Assembly (NCBI GenBank): GCA_010909165.1
Contig: MU008152.1
Span: 558,001-622,000 of the forward strand
DNA from: Anthoceros angustus
Lineage: Eukaryota > Streptophyta > Anthocerotopsida > Anthocerotales > Anthocerotaceae
Length of the DNA stretch: 64,000 bases
Direction: 5' to 3'
This document shows positions 19,831-30,895 of the stretch, piece by piece (the first letter of the stretch is position 1; every line of letters starts with the position of its first letter). The notes beneath the pieces were generated by a model. That model made no database searches and had not been told where the DNA came from. It saw only the letters and a program-made list of their open reading frames with translations. A program made the translations under genes and the position numbers.

Positions 19831-20129
19831 TGGTGCATCCTGCAAAAACATGTTTTACACGTGTGATCTGCCTCTAAATCCGTTGTCAACAAGCTGCTTC
19901 TCTGAACACAAAATACCCCACACACACCTATCGCTGATCACTCTCACTTTGCAACCATCTACCAAAACAACTAAGTCAACATTTTCCCCCGTTCACACCA
20001 TCATCACCCTTTTGGTTGTCCTACTGACGTTTTTCCAAAGCTGTAACATAGGCTGATCAGTCCCTATTAATGAGCAAGCGAAAACAACGACTTCACCGTG
20101 TTTGATACTCCCTCAAACTGTCTTCACTA

Positions 20130-20134
20130 GTCAT
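20130..20134 (+). repeat. Target-site duplication GTCAT, left
   Basis: GTCAT immediately precedes TGTGGTAGG of the first LTR, and the same five bases follow CCACA of the third LTR at 46,026-46,030. Five bp is the normal duplication for Ty3/gypsy integrases. This shows that the whole 25.9-kb block arose from one insertion site. Confidence 0.85.
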
Positions 20135-20833
20135 TGTGGTAGGTTTGCCTCGGTCACCCGGAGCTCGCCTCGGTGGCCACACTTATCCCACGGTCGTTGA
20201 ATACGTAGGTTCGATCCCAAGAGATTTGGTTCGGATTGTTTGCGAGTCGTTCCTCTCACTCTCTCACTCTCGTCATTCTGCCCCGGTCTACTTGTCCTCA
20301 GTGTGGGCAACAAAGCGGTGTTATGCGTTTGGGTTATCGGCCGGCGCGCCTCCACGCCTTCCGTGATTCCCTCCACCTCAACACTCTCCTCCGCCAACTA
20401 CAACGATCAATTCACTCTACAACGACACACCCATAGCCAACCTCTTCACCATTCTCAAAAGAAACATAGCTCACAGACCACACATACGGACTCACTTCAT
20501 TCGATCCCAAATCTAACTCTACCATAGCGTTCGCGGTTGCGCGCCTCCCTTGCGGCTGGCACAGGGGTGGACTAGCTGGGTATTTCTCTCGGGCCGATTG
20601 TCAGGTACGAACACCGACGCGAGCGTAGTCGGCCGATCACCTGCGAGGCCACCCAAAACACAAAGCACATCCAACAACAATCTTTCACGAGAGGAGGAGC
20701 TGCGTTGAGCGAACCCACCGCGAGGGCCTCCGGCCGAACCCACCTTCGCCTTCTCGTCGCTTGGCGGTCAGCTGCACACACACACAAAGGGATGCGCCGG
20801 AGGCGAAGAATGCATGACAAAGCAAGGTCCGTG

Positions 20834-20839
20834 TTTATT
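20834..20839 (-). terminator. Poly(A) signal AATAAA in LTR A
   Basis: On the minus strand TGAATAAA overlaps the stop codon of the longest terminal accessory frame (20,839-21,147). The same hexamer stands at 31,565-31,570 in LTR B and 42,318-42,323 in LTR C. Its position after the accessory frame makes it a plausible transcript end. Confidence 0.5.
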
Positions 20840-23652
20840 CATTCTTCCACCCTCCCTTTTATAGGTGGGGAGTCGGTAGCCACTCGTGCTAGTTTAATGC
20901 TAGGCGACTTGCCAAGTCCAACAATAGGACTCTTTGCCACAGTTCGTCCTCTCGGCTCGATCCGGCTCACCTTGACGAATATCCTGTCATCTATCACCGC
21001 CACTCTTAAATACTCACACTTCCCAAGGTGTGCACCACTTGGGACAAAACGTCCTCTTGAAAAGGTCCCACCGACATCCCACGTCACGCTTTTGTTCGCC
21101 TCAGCCTTCAATGTCTTCCCTTCGATGGGTCGCTTAGCCTTGCCCACCTCCGAGTCTTCTCGGGACTATGCACAGTAGCCTCACGTGCCATCTGGTAGGT
21201 CTTCCCTTTGTGGTAGGAGGTTCCATTCCTCCTACTCGTTCATCCTCGATGGGTTCCTCCCCACTGCTCGCCTTCTCGTCTTCTTGGTAGGCGGTTCGTC
21301 TCCTACCTCTTTGGATCTTGCTATGGGGTACCTTCCCTCACTGGTTTCAGACCGGAGGTACCCTTCCTTCCGGGGTCACCTCCTCCTCTTCAACAGTTCC
21401 TACCTGAGTAGGAACTTTGGTAGGTACCATCCTACCATCAGTCTCTTCCTCCCCGCTTGATAGCTCCACCGTCTCGGGAGGTTCTACTGGCGTCGCCGTA
21501 GGTGCTTCTTGACTCGCTCGCTCGGCTATGTCCAGCCCAGCCTGGCTTTCCTTGTACCAACTCAAAGTTTGACCTCCGTGCCATTCCACTTGGCGTCGAG
21601 CGGTGAGGTGCATTTCTTCGTCTTCCTCCATGGCGTTCCTCAATCGCTTCGGAGGTTGTTGTAGTAGGTCGCCACCCTACCACTCTCCTTCTTTGTCGTC
21701 CATGATGCGGACCCTTAGTGGGATGGCCTTTTCGTCCCACCGATTTGTCACTCCTACCAATGCGGCCTCTTTCTCCACTACCGCTCTCCAACTCCGGGCA
21801 AGCCTCCCAATCTCCTTATCTTTCTCCATGGCTTCCATCGCCATGCGTTTCACTATGCGTGATCGCTCTCTTTGCTCCCTCGAATGACCAAGACCCTCCA
21901 AAGATCGTTGGGCCATCAAAACCTCCTTCCGTTCCTTGCCTCCGTTTCATAGGCGTGGGTAAGGTCGTCGGCCTTCTTCGTTCTTTGCTCCAAAAGTTCT
22001 CTCGTGTCTGAAGCTCCTCTTTGTGACCCTTAGTCACATTGTCCCATCCTTGTCGTTCCTTCACCAAGGTATTTTCCCTTGTAATGCTCCTTCCGTTGCT
22101 CCATGGCAACTAACTTCTTCGTAGGAGGTCCTTCTCGTCTTCAAGGTCCCACCGTAGGTCCTCCTCTTGGCTGATTTTGCCTCCTCCTTGCTGCGTTCGA
22201 TGTGTCCTACCCTTGCTAGGGTAGCTTCCAACTTCTTCTCGCCTCCTTCTGGCCCAACTCCTCGCCCTCTTGGCTGATTTTGCCTCTGTCCTAAGACACG
22301 GTCAATCATTTCCCACATTCACCAACTTGGTGGTCATCTGTCGCTCTTTGGCGGATCTAGCACGGAGTGTTGCTTCTCGGAGGTGGTTTTGAGCTCCTCT
22401 CAATTTCTTCTCGGCATCCTCCGGCTCCTTTCGTAGGTCTCGAGTTCAACGAACTTGGTCACCTCCGACACGGTCCACTAGGGCGTCCATAGATCCTGCG
22501 CCCACTTCCTTCGCCTCCTCCTTTGGTCGTAGGAACATGCTCATAACCTCCTCCTCCTCCTCCTGGTGCGTAGGTCACCAACGCTCCTCGGCGTTCTTCT
22601 CGTCACTGCCTCAAGTCTTGTTACTACTTCTTGGTGAGGTAAAGCTCCTACCGTAGGTCCTCCGTCCTCCACAGGTCCCTCTGGTAGGGGTTCACTCCTA
22701 CCCGGTGTTGTCGGCCTTCCAATCCTCAACCCTCGGTAGGTGGTCTCGTATCCTTTCCTCCTTCCTCCGTAGGAGGTGCTTCTATGGCCTTCTTCCCTTT
22801 CTCTTGTTGGGTTCCCGATCCACGAGGCCTCATGTTGGTTCGGGCGTGGCGGTCTCTTGCCCGGGGCCTCTGTCCTGTCTCTTCATCCTCCGGGGCCGAT
22901 GGCTCTCCTTCCGCTACCCTCACGAGTAGCTTCTATCTTGGCTTCTTCCAGCTCGTCAGCTGTAAGAACCTCCTCCCTCTGATATAGGTGTACGAGGAAG
23001 GTAGAGACAAAGCGATTCTTGCTCCTCCATCACCAAATGGTTTGATGAACCTTTGTTCATCTGAATGGTGGCCCAATCCACCAACTTCCCCGAGACATCT
23101 CATACATCATCATTAAATGGGAATTTCCAGTCGTCTTCCTCGCCCGCATTGGTCAGCCATATCTTGGCGAATAAATTCCACTTCCGCTCCTTGAACAAAG
23201 AGATCCTCCAGCCATTGCCTTGCGACCATACTTCCTCCTTTGGTCGTAGGAACATGCTCATAACCTCCTCGGGATCGATTCTTGGAGGCCCAGGCTGGAA
23301 TGATCCCTCCCTTGTGGGCTTCCGGTATCAAATCGTATCCACAATGCCGTACCTTCCACATCCCGGGATGACTTGATTGTCGCATCCTCGGGCGGCCGTC
23401 GCCTTGGTCACTCTCATTCGTCGCGCACACTCGAACCAAGGCGGGGCTCGCAAAGTGCCACCGGTACCAAGTACAGCCATTCCATCTTCATCTCGGGCGT
23501 GGCTCGAGCGCCTCAAATCTCGAGGTGAAATTTGGGCGGCCTACACTCGAACTCGAATTGGGTGTTTCTTACCTTTTCCCTTGTGGGCGGTGTGGCGGCG
23601 GAGGTTTCCTCCCGTGGGAGTACCCCGTTCCCGTCCTCACTATCTTTACCAT
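20839..23652 (-). pseudogene. LTR accessory reading frame, copy A
   Basis: The frame starts at MVKIVRTG (ATG 23,652) and is broken by many indels. Recognisable parts in order: the N-terminal module (VIPGCGRYG, LIPEAHKGG), VWSQGNGW-type and YLPRTPIS-type motifs, a Pro/Glu/Gly-rich middle (GTQQEKGKKAIEAPP), a helical stretch (WEMIDRVLGQRQN), an acidic stretch (VELSSGEEETDGRMVPTKV), and a terminal block (FSRGRFVPSGAHLGKCEYL) that ends at the poly(A) signal. If repaired it would be about 900 residues. I know no function. It is in the same orientation as gag-pol. Confidence 0.55.
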
Positions 23653-24259
23653 CCGCAGGGGAGCACACACAAGGATAGCAAAATTGGAGAGATTGGAGTA
23701 ATCTATCGGGCTAAGAGAGTGGAGAGCAAAGAGGTGGTGGTTTGGGTGAGAGGCAGCAAGGGGAGCTTCCGCGCTCCTCGGCGCCTCAACGCAACCACTA
23801 AGAGGTGGCCTTGGCCCCTTCAATCTCCCCTCCAGAACTTCTCCACCTTGCTCGCCTTTTGGCATATATAGCCATGGCCTCTCCTTCCTCGGCGCCTCTA
23901 CACGCCTCCGCTCGAGCACCTCCACTCGCGCCTTGCGGATCCCCCTCCGAACTCCTTTCCGAATCGCTCATGCCCGCTAGCTCGTGTGCCTCGCGCTCCT
24001 CGGCGCCTTGAGTTCGCTCCTTGACTGCCTTGCGCCTGTCGGCAAGGCCCGCTCACTGCGCCTTCCTTCTTGGCGAATAAATTCCACTTCCGCTCCTCGG
24101 CCGCCCGGCTGCGGTTCGCTGAAGGCGCCCGTTCAAAACCACAGCTAACGAGTTTGCGGTACATACCGTCGCCTTAATGGCGCTCCTCACGATGGGCGCC
24201 ACGTGTCCGGTTCAAAACTCCTGTAGCCATTTTCCATCTACAACTTAACTAGCCCTTTT

Positions 24260-24272
24260 GGCATATATAGCC
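24260..24272 (-). promoter_or_regulatory. TATA box of LTR A
   Basis: GGCTATATATGCC on the minus strand is conserved at the same place in LTR B (34,980-34,992) and LTR C (45,725-45,737). The GGCCAAGG-containing U3 unit lies just upstream and a C-rich leader of about 600 nt lies downstream before the accessory ATG. Confidence 0.6.
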
Positions 24273-24555
24273 ATGCGAACCTAAATAATTGAAGGCCAAG
24301 GAACTTCTATCCCGAATATTCCTACTCCCCATGGTCCAAGGAACTTTCGGAACCTATCATGCCTATATATGCTTCTATCTACCCATACTTTCTACCCGAT
24401 CGAACCTCCTGACGCCGATTCGATTAAGTCCGAACTCCCTCGGACGTCCTACCATCTTCCTACTGTTTCTATCGACCTACCTACCTACACACGAACCACT
24501 ATTCATCCTTCGTCGGTCTCTCCCGTCTTGGGTGACCAAAATTCTTCGTTCCACA

Positions 24556-24569
24556 TGCTCCTCTCCCCA
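24556..24569 (-). other. Polypurine tract next to LTR A
   Basis: The minus strand reads GGGGAGAGGAGCA directly before the TGTGG of the LTR, the expected second-strand primer position. The equivalent place beside LTR B is deleted. Confidence 0.65.
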
Positions 24570-24989
24570 TTTGTTTGCGCTCATAAACATCCTGTGTAAA
24601 GTACTTCTTGATCTTCCACCCATTCACTCTGGTAGGAAGTAGTTCCCCGATCTTCCAAGCGCATTTTCATAGTACAACCCGCATAGGCCCCATCCATCTC
24701 GGCGTAGCTTCCGGAAAATCTAAATACCTACTATCGTAAAGGAGCACCAAGTCTCCCGCTACTCGGTCTGGTGAAGCCTCCCATCGTGCCTCTCCTTCCT
24801 CTGTTCTGTACTGTGTCTCCTCTAAGGCATCGTCCTAGTTTCCTCATGCCTATAAATTCTTCCAACTGGCTTGTTCACTATCTTCCACCGTCATTCGCTC
24901 ATCTTCCATAATTCTATCGTTGGTACCTCAAATTCGGGCATTACGGGTGACATACCGTATGTCGAGATAATCTGATGTCTTCTTGTGGT

Positions 24990-25600
24990 CACCTTCTCCA
25001 TGATCCACGAAAGCCCATAGCAGTGTAGCTTGGTATCGATCATACATATGGGAGATCACTTTGTCAAAATGTTGCATAGTAACCCATTTGTCTTCTCCGT
25101 GAGTCCGTTGGCTTTCGGGTTGTAAGGCGTAGTCTTCTGTCGAATGTTGAAATAAGCGATCACGGACTCGATTATCTTTGTTGAAATCGTCCCTCGATCG
25201 CTAACAAGTTCCGGTGGGCATCCATACCTTGTGATAATCCGTTCAAACAAAAACTTGGCGGCGGTGGGCGCATCATCCTTCCTTCCGCCTCGACCATCTT
25301 TGTGCGATGTCATGCAACGAATGTCTTGTCGCTGGTCCGGTGGTGGTCGAATAGGTCCCACAAAATCAATTCCCCATTTTCAAAAGGTGCGGTGGTAGGA
25401 TGTCGTTAGAGGCCTTGGTCGTGGGCCTCCCGTTCGTGACAAGCATCACAACTCGATGAATAACCATACATCTCGATACATTGTATCCCACCAAAACCGG
25501 TTAGAATCTTCTTTGTTGTGATTGTGGCGGAATAGTGTCCTCCTGCTTCCTCGTGTGCAAGGCTTCTATCACCATGGCTTTCTCATCCCCTCAAACATCT
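24990..25600 (-). pseudogene. Integrase, internal region A
   Basis: Zinc-domain residues SSCDACHERE appear near 25,430-25,460. The core has IDFVGPI (first catalytic Asp, near 25,360), RYGCPPELVSDRGT (second Asp), and KANGLTEKTNG (catalytic Glu), which fits D,D-35-E. Frames change between the zinc domain and the core, and the C-terminal domain is not readable. I see no chromodomain. Confidence 0.75.
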
Positions 25601-25879
25601 TGAATCACCTCATCATTTAATTTGTACAATACTCCCTTTGATGCAATATGGTGCCGCCTGTATGAATACGAACTCCTTCCTTTGATAAATCCACCGCAAC
25701 TCCCCATGCTCTAAATACCTCGACCTCGGCGTTGATGAGTGTCGGACACGCACGCCCTCCACTTCTTCTTACAGTGCGGGGTTTACGTCGCGGGTTGCGT
25801 AGTCCTTGGTCCTGTGACGTCCCCCTCCGGTTCTCAGTCTGCTCGCGATATCCGGAGGAGTCCCCGAGCTCCGCCGTTT

Positions 25880-26400
25880 TCTCAGTCCGTCCTTCCTGCA
25901 GTGCCTCCTGCCGTCTTTCGATCATGCTTTCGGCCACGGCTACCAACTCCTCATCTGGGAACTTATCGTTCGGTGGTGGCCTTCCTTCATTCGTAGTCGA
26001 GAAATGAAGTCGGCGTTCACATGTTGCTTCCCCGTGTTTCCACCTCATAATCGAATTCACGTATGCCATCCGCGATTCGTCCGGATAGATCGGGTTTGTT
26101 TACCAAGTACTTCAATGCGAAATGGTCCACATGGAACACAACTTTGCAAGCCGAGATAGTGTCGAAATTTCTTGCGAGAATAGATGATGCCAAGAGCTTC
26201 TCTTTCGATCGTGGAGTAGTTCCGTTACGCATCCGAAAGTTGGCGTGCATAGAAGATCGGCCTATCATGCTTCTTTCCATCACGTTGACTCGGGATGGCC
26301 CCTATGGCATGTGATACATCCACAAAGACATGAAAAGGTTCTTCCCGGTTGGGGGTTGCAATCGGTGCCCCGCCAAGCTCTTTTCAAACTTAGCGCTTCA
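25880..26400 (-). pseudogene. RNase H, internal region A
   Basis: PFHVFVDVSHAIGA carries the first Asp, and VFHVDHFALKYLVNKPDLSG the later Asp and the typical LVNK motif. The Glu region (TTIEREALG-type) is distorted by indels. The frame continues into a linker with FPDEELVAVAESM, which the relic at 845-1633 shares. Confidence 0.75.
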
Positions 26401-26429
26401 CGCTCGGTCCATCAAAAGGAACATCTTTC

Positions 26430-27110
26430 TTGATGGTTGCGTGAGAGGTGCGCCTTCTTTGCAAAATCAATGATGAATCTCTGTAGTATCCCACAAGCGA
26501 TGAAGGCTCGAACTTGCCTTACCGTTTCCGGAGCATCCATCTCTGTGATGACTACGACCTTTTCCCTATCCACCTCCAAACCTCGCTTCGAAACACGATG
26601 TGCCAGCAGTGATTCCTTCTATCATTCCGAAATAACATTTGCTTGGGTGCAACTTCAAATTGGTTTCTCTACACATAACCTTTGGCGAAGATGTCCCAAG
26701 TGCTGCTTCTCTTCCCAAACACACAAAAGTCATCCGAAATACTTCCATGAATTTCCTCGGTACTCTCGGAAAATGGTATTCACTACTCTGAAGGTGGCGG
26801 GGCATTGCAAAGACCAAAGGGTAATTTGGCATATGCAAACGTCCCCAATCGATGGTAGCGTTGTTTTGTCTGATCTTCCTTTCTCGAGTGATCGATTGTA
26901 TCCACGAATACCCGTCTAAGCTGTACATCTCATGCCTGCGGGTGTCCAATACACTATCCATAAGCGGCAAGGGTGATGGTCTTTCTTAGTTGCCTCATTC
27001 AACTTCACGAAATCTGACCCGAACTTTCCCTGTTGCTTCTTAGGCACAATCACAATCGGTGCCACCCATTCGCTTAGTCTGGGATAGATTACTCCGCCTC
27101 CGAATCTTGA
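26430..27110 (-). pseudogene. Reverse transcriptase, internal region A
   Basis: Readable motifs are SEWVAPIVIVPKKQ, FVKLNEATKKDHHP, MYSLDGYSW and, in another frame, SDDFCVFG at the active site near 26,730-26,760. In this family the active site would read F-M-D-D-F, but here the codon before the Asp pair is damaged and the frame is lost. Internal region B has the identical lesion. Further on LHPSKC and GMIEGITAG mark the end of the palm. Confidence 0.75.
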
Positions 27111-27499
27111 TCCAATTGCTCCTTCACCACTAGAGAATACTTTGGATTGAGTCGTCTTGCTTGATCCTCACGTCGCTCCTTCCTTCAAGTCGATTCGGTG
27201 CACTCCCAACTCCTCAGTATCGGTCATTTCGGTTACCTTGAGCGAAACAATCTATGTATTCCAACAACGGTGATGGAGTTGTTTCTTCTCTTTGTTCGCG
27301 ATGCTCGCATACCATGACTTTCTTCCGGGGCCAGCTCCATTTCCTCTAAGGCTCGGATCCCTTTGGTCCGTCCGGACAACTTCCTAGTGCGTTCCTTCAT
27401 CCGGAAAATCTTCATTGTCGGCTTTCTTATCCAAGGATGCTTTCTCCGTCCCTTCTCCATTGTACTCGATTCTTCTTCTATCTCGACTTGGAAGCGTCA

Positions 27500-27920
27500 A
27501 CAAGCGGGACAATACGTTTGATCATCGATCGAAGAATTTTCCTCTCCTCTGTCTCCTCCCCAACCTCGGAGGTGTACTCCTCGGTGAGGGATTAGTTTCC
27601 CCTTCATAGGTTTCCTTGCTCCACTCACGAGGCATGAGCCAGCGGCATGCCCTTGAGCGATCTGAAATTTTCCTTCTTCCCCAATCAAGGCTTTTCTGCC
27701 GTATAGCCATGGCCTCCCTATCAACACTTGATACCCCGGTCGGGTGGTCGCATGACCACATAAGTCAAAGGAAAACAATGCCTCCAATGTTAGTGGGTAC
27801 CCGATACAGTCGCCGCGTCGATCCGCCATTCGAAGAATGGTGCGTGTCCTCGAACTTGGTGTATCCTAGTTTGCTGGCCGTTTCTTCCATCATCAGTTAA
27901 CACGAGCCGGAGTCGATGGT
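27500..27920 (-). pseudogene. Aspartic protease, internal region A
   Basis: GTIDSGSC with the catalytic D-S-G lies at 27,906-27,914 and is followed at once by a stop. The second half (RPGYQVLIGRPWLYGRKA) is in another frame. This is the retroviral-type protease between gag and RT. Confidence 0.65.
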
Positions 27921-28699
27921 ACCGCCTTATCAAGCATCCGTTCACTTGACCGATATTTCACGGCACCCAAATCCATGAGTTCCACAACTCGTACATCCGT
28001 AGTCGTTTACGGTTTTACGTATGAGTCCCTTTCATCGCTTCTCGCATCATCGTCGATACTTGGGGTTGTCGGACAAGAGTTGTCGAAATGTCACAAGGAA
28101 TTCTTGATCCAGCAGATTGCCGGTGACCTTCTCGGTGAGAGGGTCTTCTTTTCCTCAGCCGATTACTTCTTCTTGGTAACCCTCCATCTTTTGTCATCAC
28201 TCCTCTGGACCCATGGTTTCTGGGGGTGCATGTTTCTTCGCCTGCTGAGTGAGTTTCCGTAATTCGGCATCGAGCATGCCTGCCACCTCCTGGCTGATGT
28301 CAGGTGCAAATTCGAAGCCTTTGGACCGCCCTCCCTCAGCGGCCCCGGTCTCGTGGCCGTTTCTTCATCTCTCGATGTCGCTTCCTCTGGCATTCTTCTT
28401 TTCTTTCGCTCGGATTCCGCCCATCTCCGCCGAACTTCCAATTTCCGAGCATTCCCCTTGTCGTCGAGGTGTCGTCCCTCCTTCCGTCTTGACCGAGTGG
28501 CGACGCGTGCGACCAACTCGTCTTCTCCGGAGATATACCCGGAGTCCTCTTCCTGTACTTCCAACCATTCGCCTTCTTGCTCCTCTCCCCAGCGTTCGCG
28601 TCTTCTACTTCCACTGTCTAGGGGTGGGCACGAGAGGCATCTGGGTTTGGTGGAATCTCCTCTGTCACCCGGGTTAGCGAATCGTACCCCTGGCCTGGC

Positions 28700-30725
28700 G
28701 AGAATGGTCTTGGGCCCCGTACATCTTGCATCTCCCGCTATATGACTGGCGCCTTGCAGACTGTGAAGAGTGTACCCAATCATGGTTACGGACATGCATT
28801 CGCATAATGATCAGGCGCCACGTTGTAGCAATGGCGATACATTGGGGTCGAGAGGATTCCGCCATTGATTCGCGATTTTGCCTTGGACCATACCTCATCC
28901 CTTTGGGTGATGGGTTGATAGGTGGCTCTCATGGATTGAGGCGGTCGAGCTCTGTCACGCATCGATACACCTCCTCTCACGAATAGTATGGGTCTAGATC
29001 GTACTCCACCGATTGACCCATCGTGTCTTGAGACGGCATTCACGTGCGTATGGCTGGTGATGACAATTGCTACAAAAGACTTGCGCCGTAGGGAAGGAGA
29101 TCGTCGCGTCGGTCGATTCTTGACTAATTTGATCTCGATGTCACTTCCTCTTGCCACTCGCTTTCTTCCTCTTGCCACTCGCTTTCTTCTTCTTGGTGGC
29201 GACCTTCCATTCGTTTCCCTTTTCCCTTCTCTGAAACCTTCGTGGCGTTTCTCTTGTCTCTCTCCTTCTTCTTCAGCAAATGTTCCAAGTCTTTTTTCAC
29301 TCGCTTATGATGTGCTTCTTCCGATTCGCTATCATCCGTCCCAGATGTTGAATTCTCTTCAGATGATGATGGTTCCGACTGAGTGTCTTCGGACGTCGAT
29401 TCTTCTGACGAACTTGAAGACTGATGTCTCTTTCCTTTCTTCCTCTTGCCACTCGCTTTCTTCCGTCTTCTCCTCCCCAGTAGAGCGGCCTCCCATGCTT
29501 CGGCTGCTCGAATGCCTTCCTCCAAGGTATCATTGCCCCTGCGGCAGTGAATCTCCATCTTTCGTGGTAGTCCAGACGAACCAATCCAACGCTTGTTCTT
29601 CCGAATCGCTTGTGATTCTCCTCCGTGTTGTCCACTCGGAGGTATCTTCTCCAGCGTAAAACCGTTCCACATAATCGAGCAAGGATTCTTTCTTCTTTCG
29701 GAGTCACGAAGTTTTGTTACATGGGTAGTGTGGCTCAAACCAGCGAATAAGGAAATCAGCTCGCAACAGCCAAGCGGTGGGTGGGGTAGAGAACTTCGGC
29801 ATACCATTGTTGCGCGGTCCTGTGATCTGGAAAAATTCGTACCCGATCTGTCGAGGAATCCTCGATGTTAGCCCTCGAGATGGATTCGAAAAGTTTTACA
29901 AAACTTTCGGCATCGATGTCGTCCTCCTTCTTGGATCCAAATTTGGGATACGGCTGCCTTGTGTGCGGGTGATGAGGGCTTGCTCCTCCTGTACTGGTTC
30001 CTCCCGCTCCACTCATGGCTATGGGTAAAGGTGTCAGTACTGTCGAGAACCGGGTCGTCACCTGCCTGAGTAAGTGAGAAACTCGGGCAGCTCTTGCTCG
30101 TGGGTTGTGGACTTGGTTGTGTCTTCGCTCTGATCCCACAATTCTTGCTTCTTCTCTTGCCACTCGCTTTCTTCCTCAAGCTTCCGCTCGAGCCAAATGA
30201 TCGAGATATCGTCGATTGTAAGTGTCCCAATCCCTTGCTCCCTGTTGGTCGGCGATCAACGCCGCCCGTATGGCTGCCTCCCGAGCCCTCTCGGTAACAA
30301 ACTCAGCGTGTCGCTCGTTGACTCCCCTCCGGAGATGATCTCTGTCAAACAAGGCGTTTTCTTCGTCAGGCTCTGAGTCCGAAAAATCTTCTAAGGTGTC
30401 AGCGTCAGAAGAGGATGCAGGTGCGTTTCGGACGGGTGGTAATGGCAGGACCACCCCTACTTCCCCTTCAGAGTCCTTCACACCGTTCGTGGGTGATACT
30501 AACTCCACGGTCGTGACTTCTCGAAGGGTTCGCAAAGAAATGAGCTCGGCCTCCGTTACTGGTTCCGCTCTGTCTTCTTGATGTTCCAAAGTACCACGGC
30601 TCCCCGTCCGTGGAGTAGGCGCTGTCGGACCTTTCTCCGCAAAACAATCGAGACAACCTAGCGTGGTGGTCGTTGTTGCGTACTTTCTTCCTCGGTGAGC
30701 TTGCCCGCTGACCGCTTACCTCCAC
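28700..30725 (-). pseudogene. Gag and zinc knuckle, internal region A
   Basis: The N-terminal part is open at 30,176-30,589 (EDFSDSEPDEENALFD, DWDTYNRRYLDHLARAEA). The capsid-like part is in 29,756-30,163 (FVKLFESISRANIEDS), and a Lys/Ser-rich linker follows. The zinc knuckle near 28,800-28,840 reads CYNVAPDHYANAC, so the second Cys of CX2CX4HX4C is lost. Two segments (about 29,146-29,190 and 30,150-30,180) carry an inserted CTTGCCACTCGCTTTCTTCC motif that region B lacks. Confidence 0.7.
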
Positions 30726-30881
30726 TCTAGCCGCGATGGCTCGGCTAACCTCTCGGGATTGCCTCTATCCGTCGATACTCATCCCTTCCGCCGCCCTTTC
30801 ACGAGTTGAAAGGGGATGATTCGCAATGCCCGTTTACTCCCTCTGTCATCATTCACTCACACACAATCCTCAAGCGGCAAA

Positions 30882-30895
30882 TCCCGACAGCGCCA
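30882..30895 (-). other. Primer-binding site, internal region A
   Basis: The minus strand after LTR B reads TTTTTGGCGCTGTCGGGA. It is 3 nt shorter than the matching site beside LTR C (TGGCGCTGCTGTCGGGA), so it is probably damaged. The type resembles the tRNA-Asp-primed sites of plant gypsy elements, though imperfectly. Confidence 0.6.

Larger units (their letters stand above)
20135..24555 (-). repeat. LTR A (3' LTR on the coding strand)
   Basis: Length is 4421 bp with TGTGG and CCACA ends. On the minus strand it contains a TATA box at 24,260-24,272, a second TATA copy at 23,861-23,873 that LTRs B and C lack, the accessory ATG at 23,652, and AATAAA at 20,834-20,839 preceded by TG to give TGAATAAA. 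The polypurine tract follows the right edge, as expected for the LTR at the 3' end of the transcript. Foreign patches copied from other parts of the LTR occur at 22,516-22,552 and 24,069-24,097. Confidence 0.9.
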
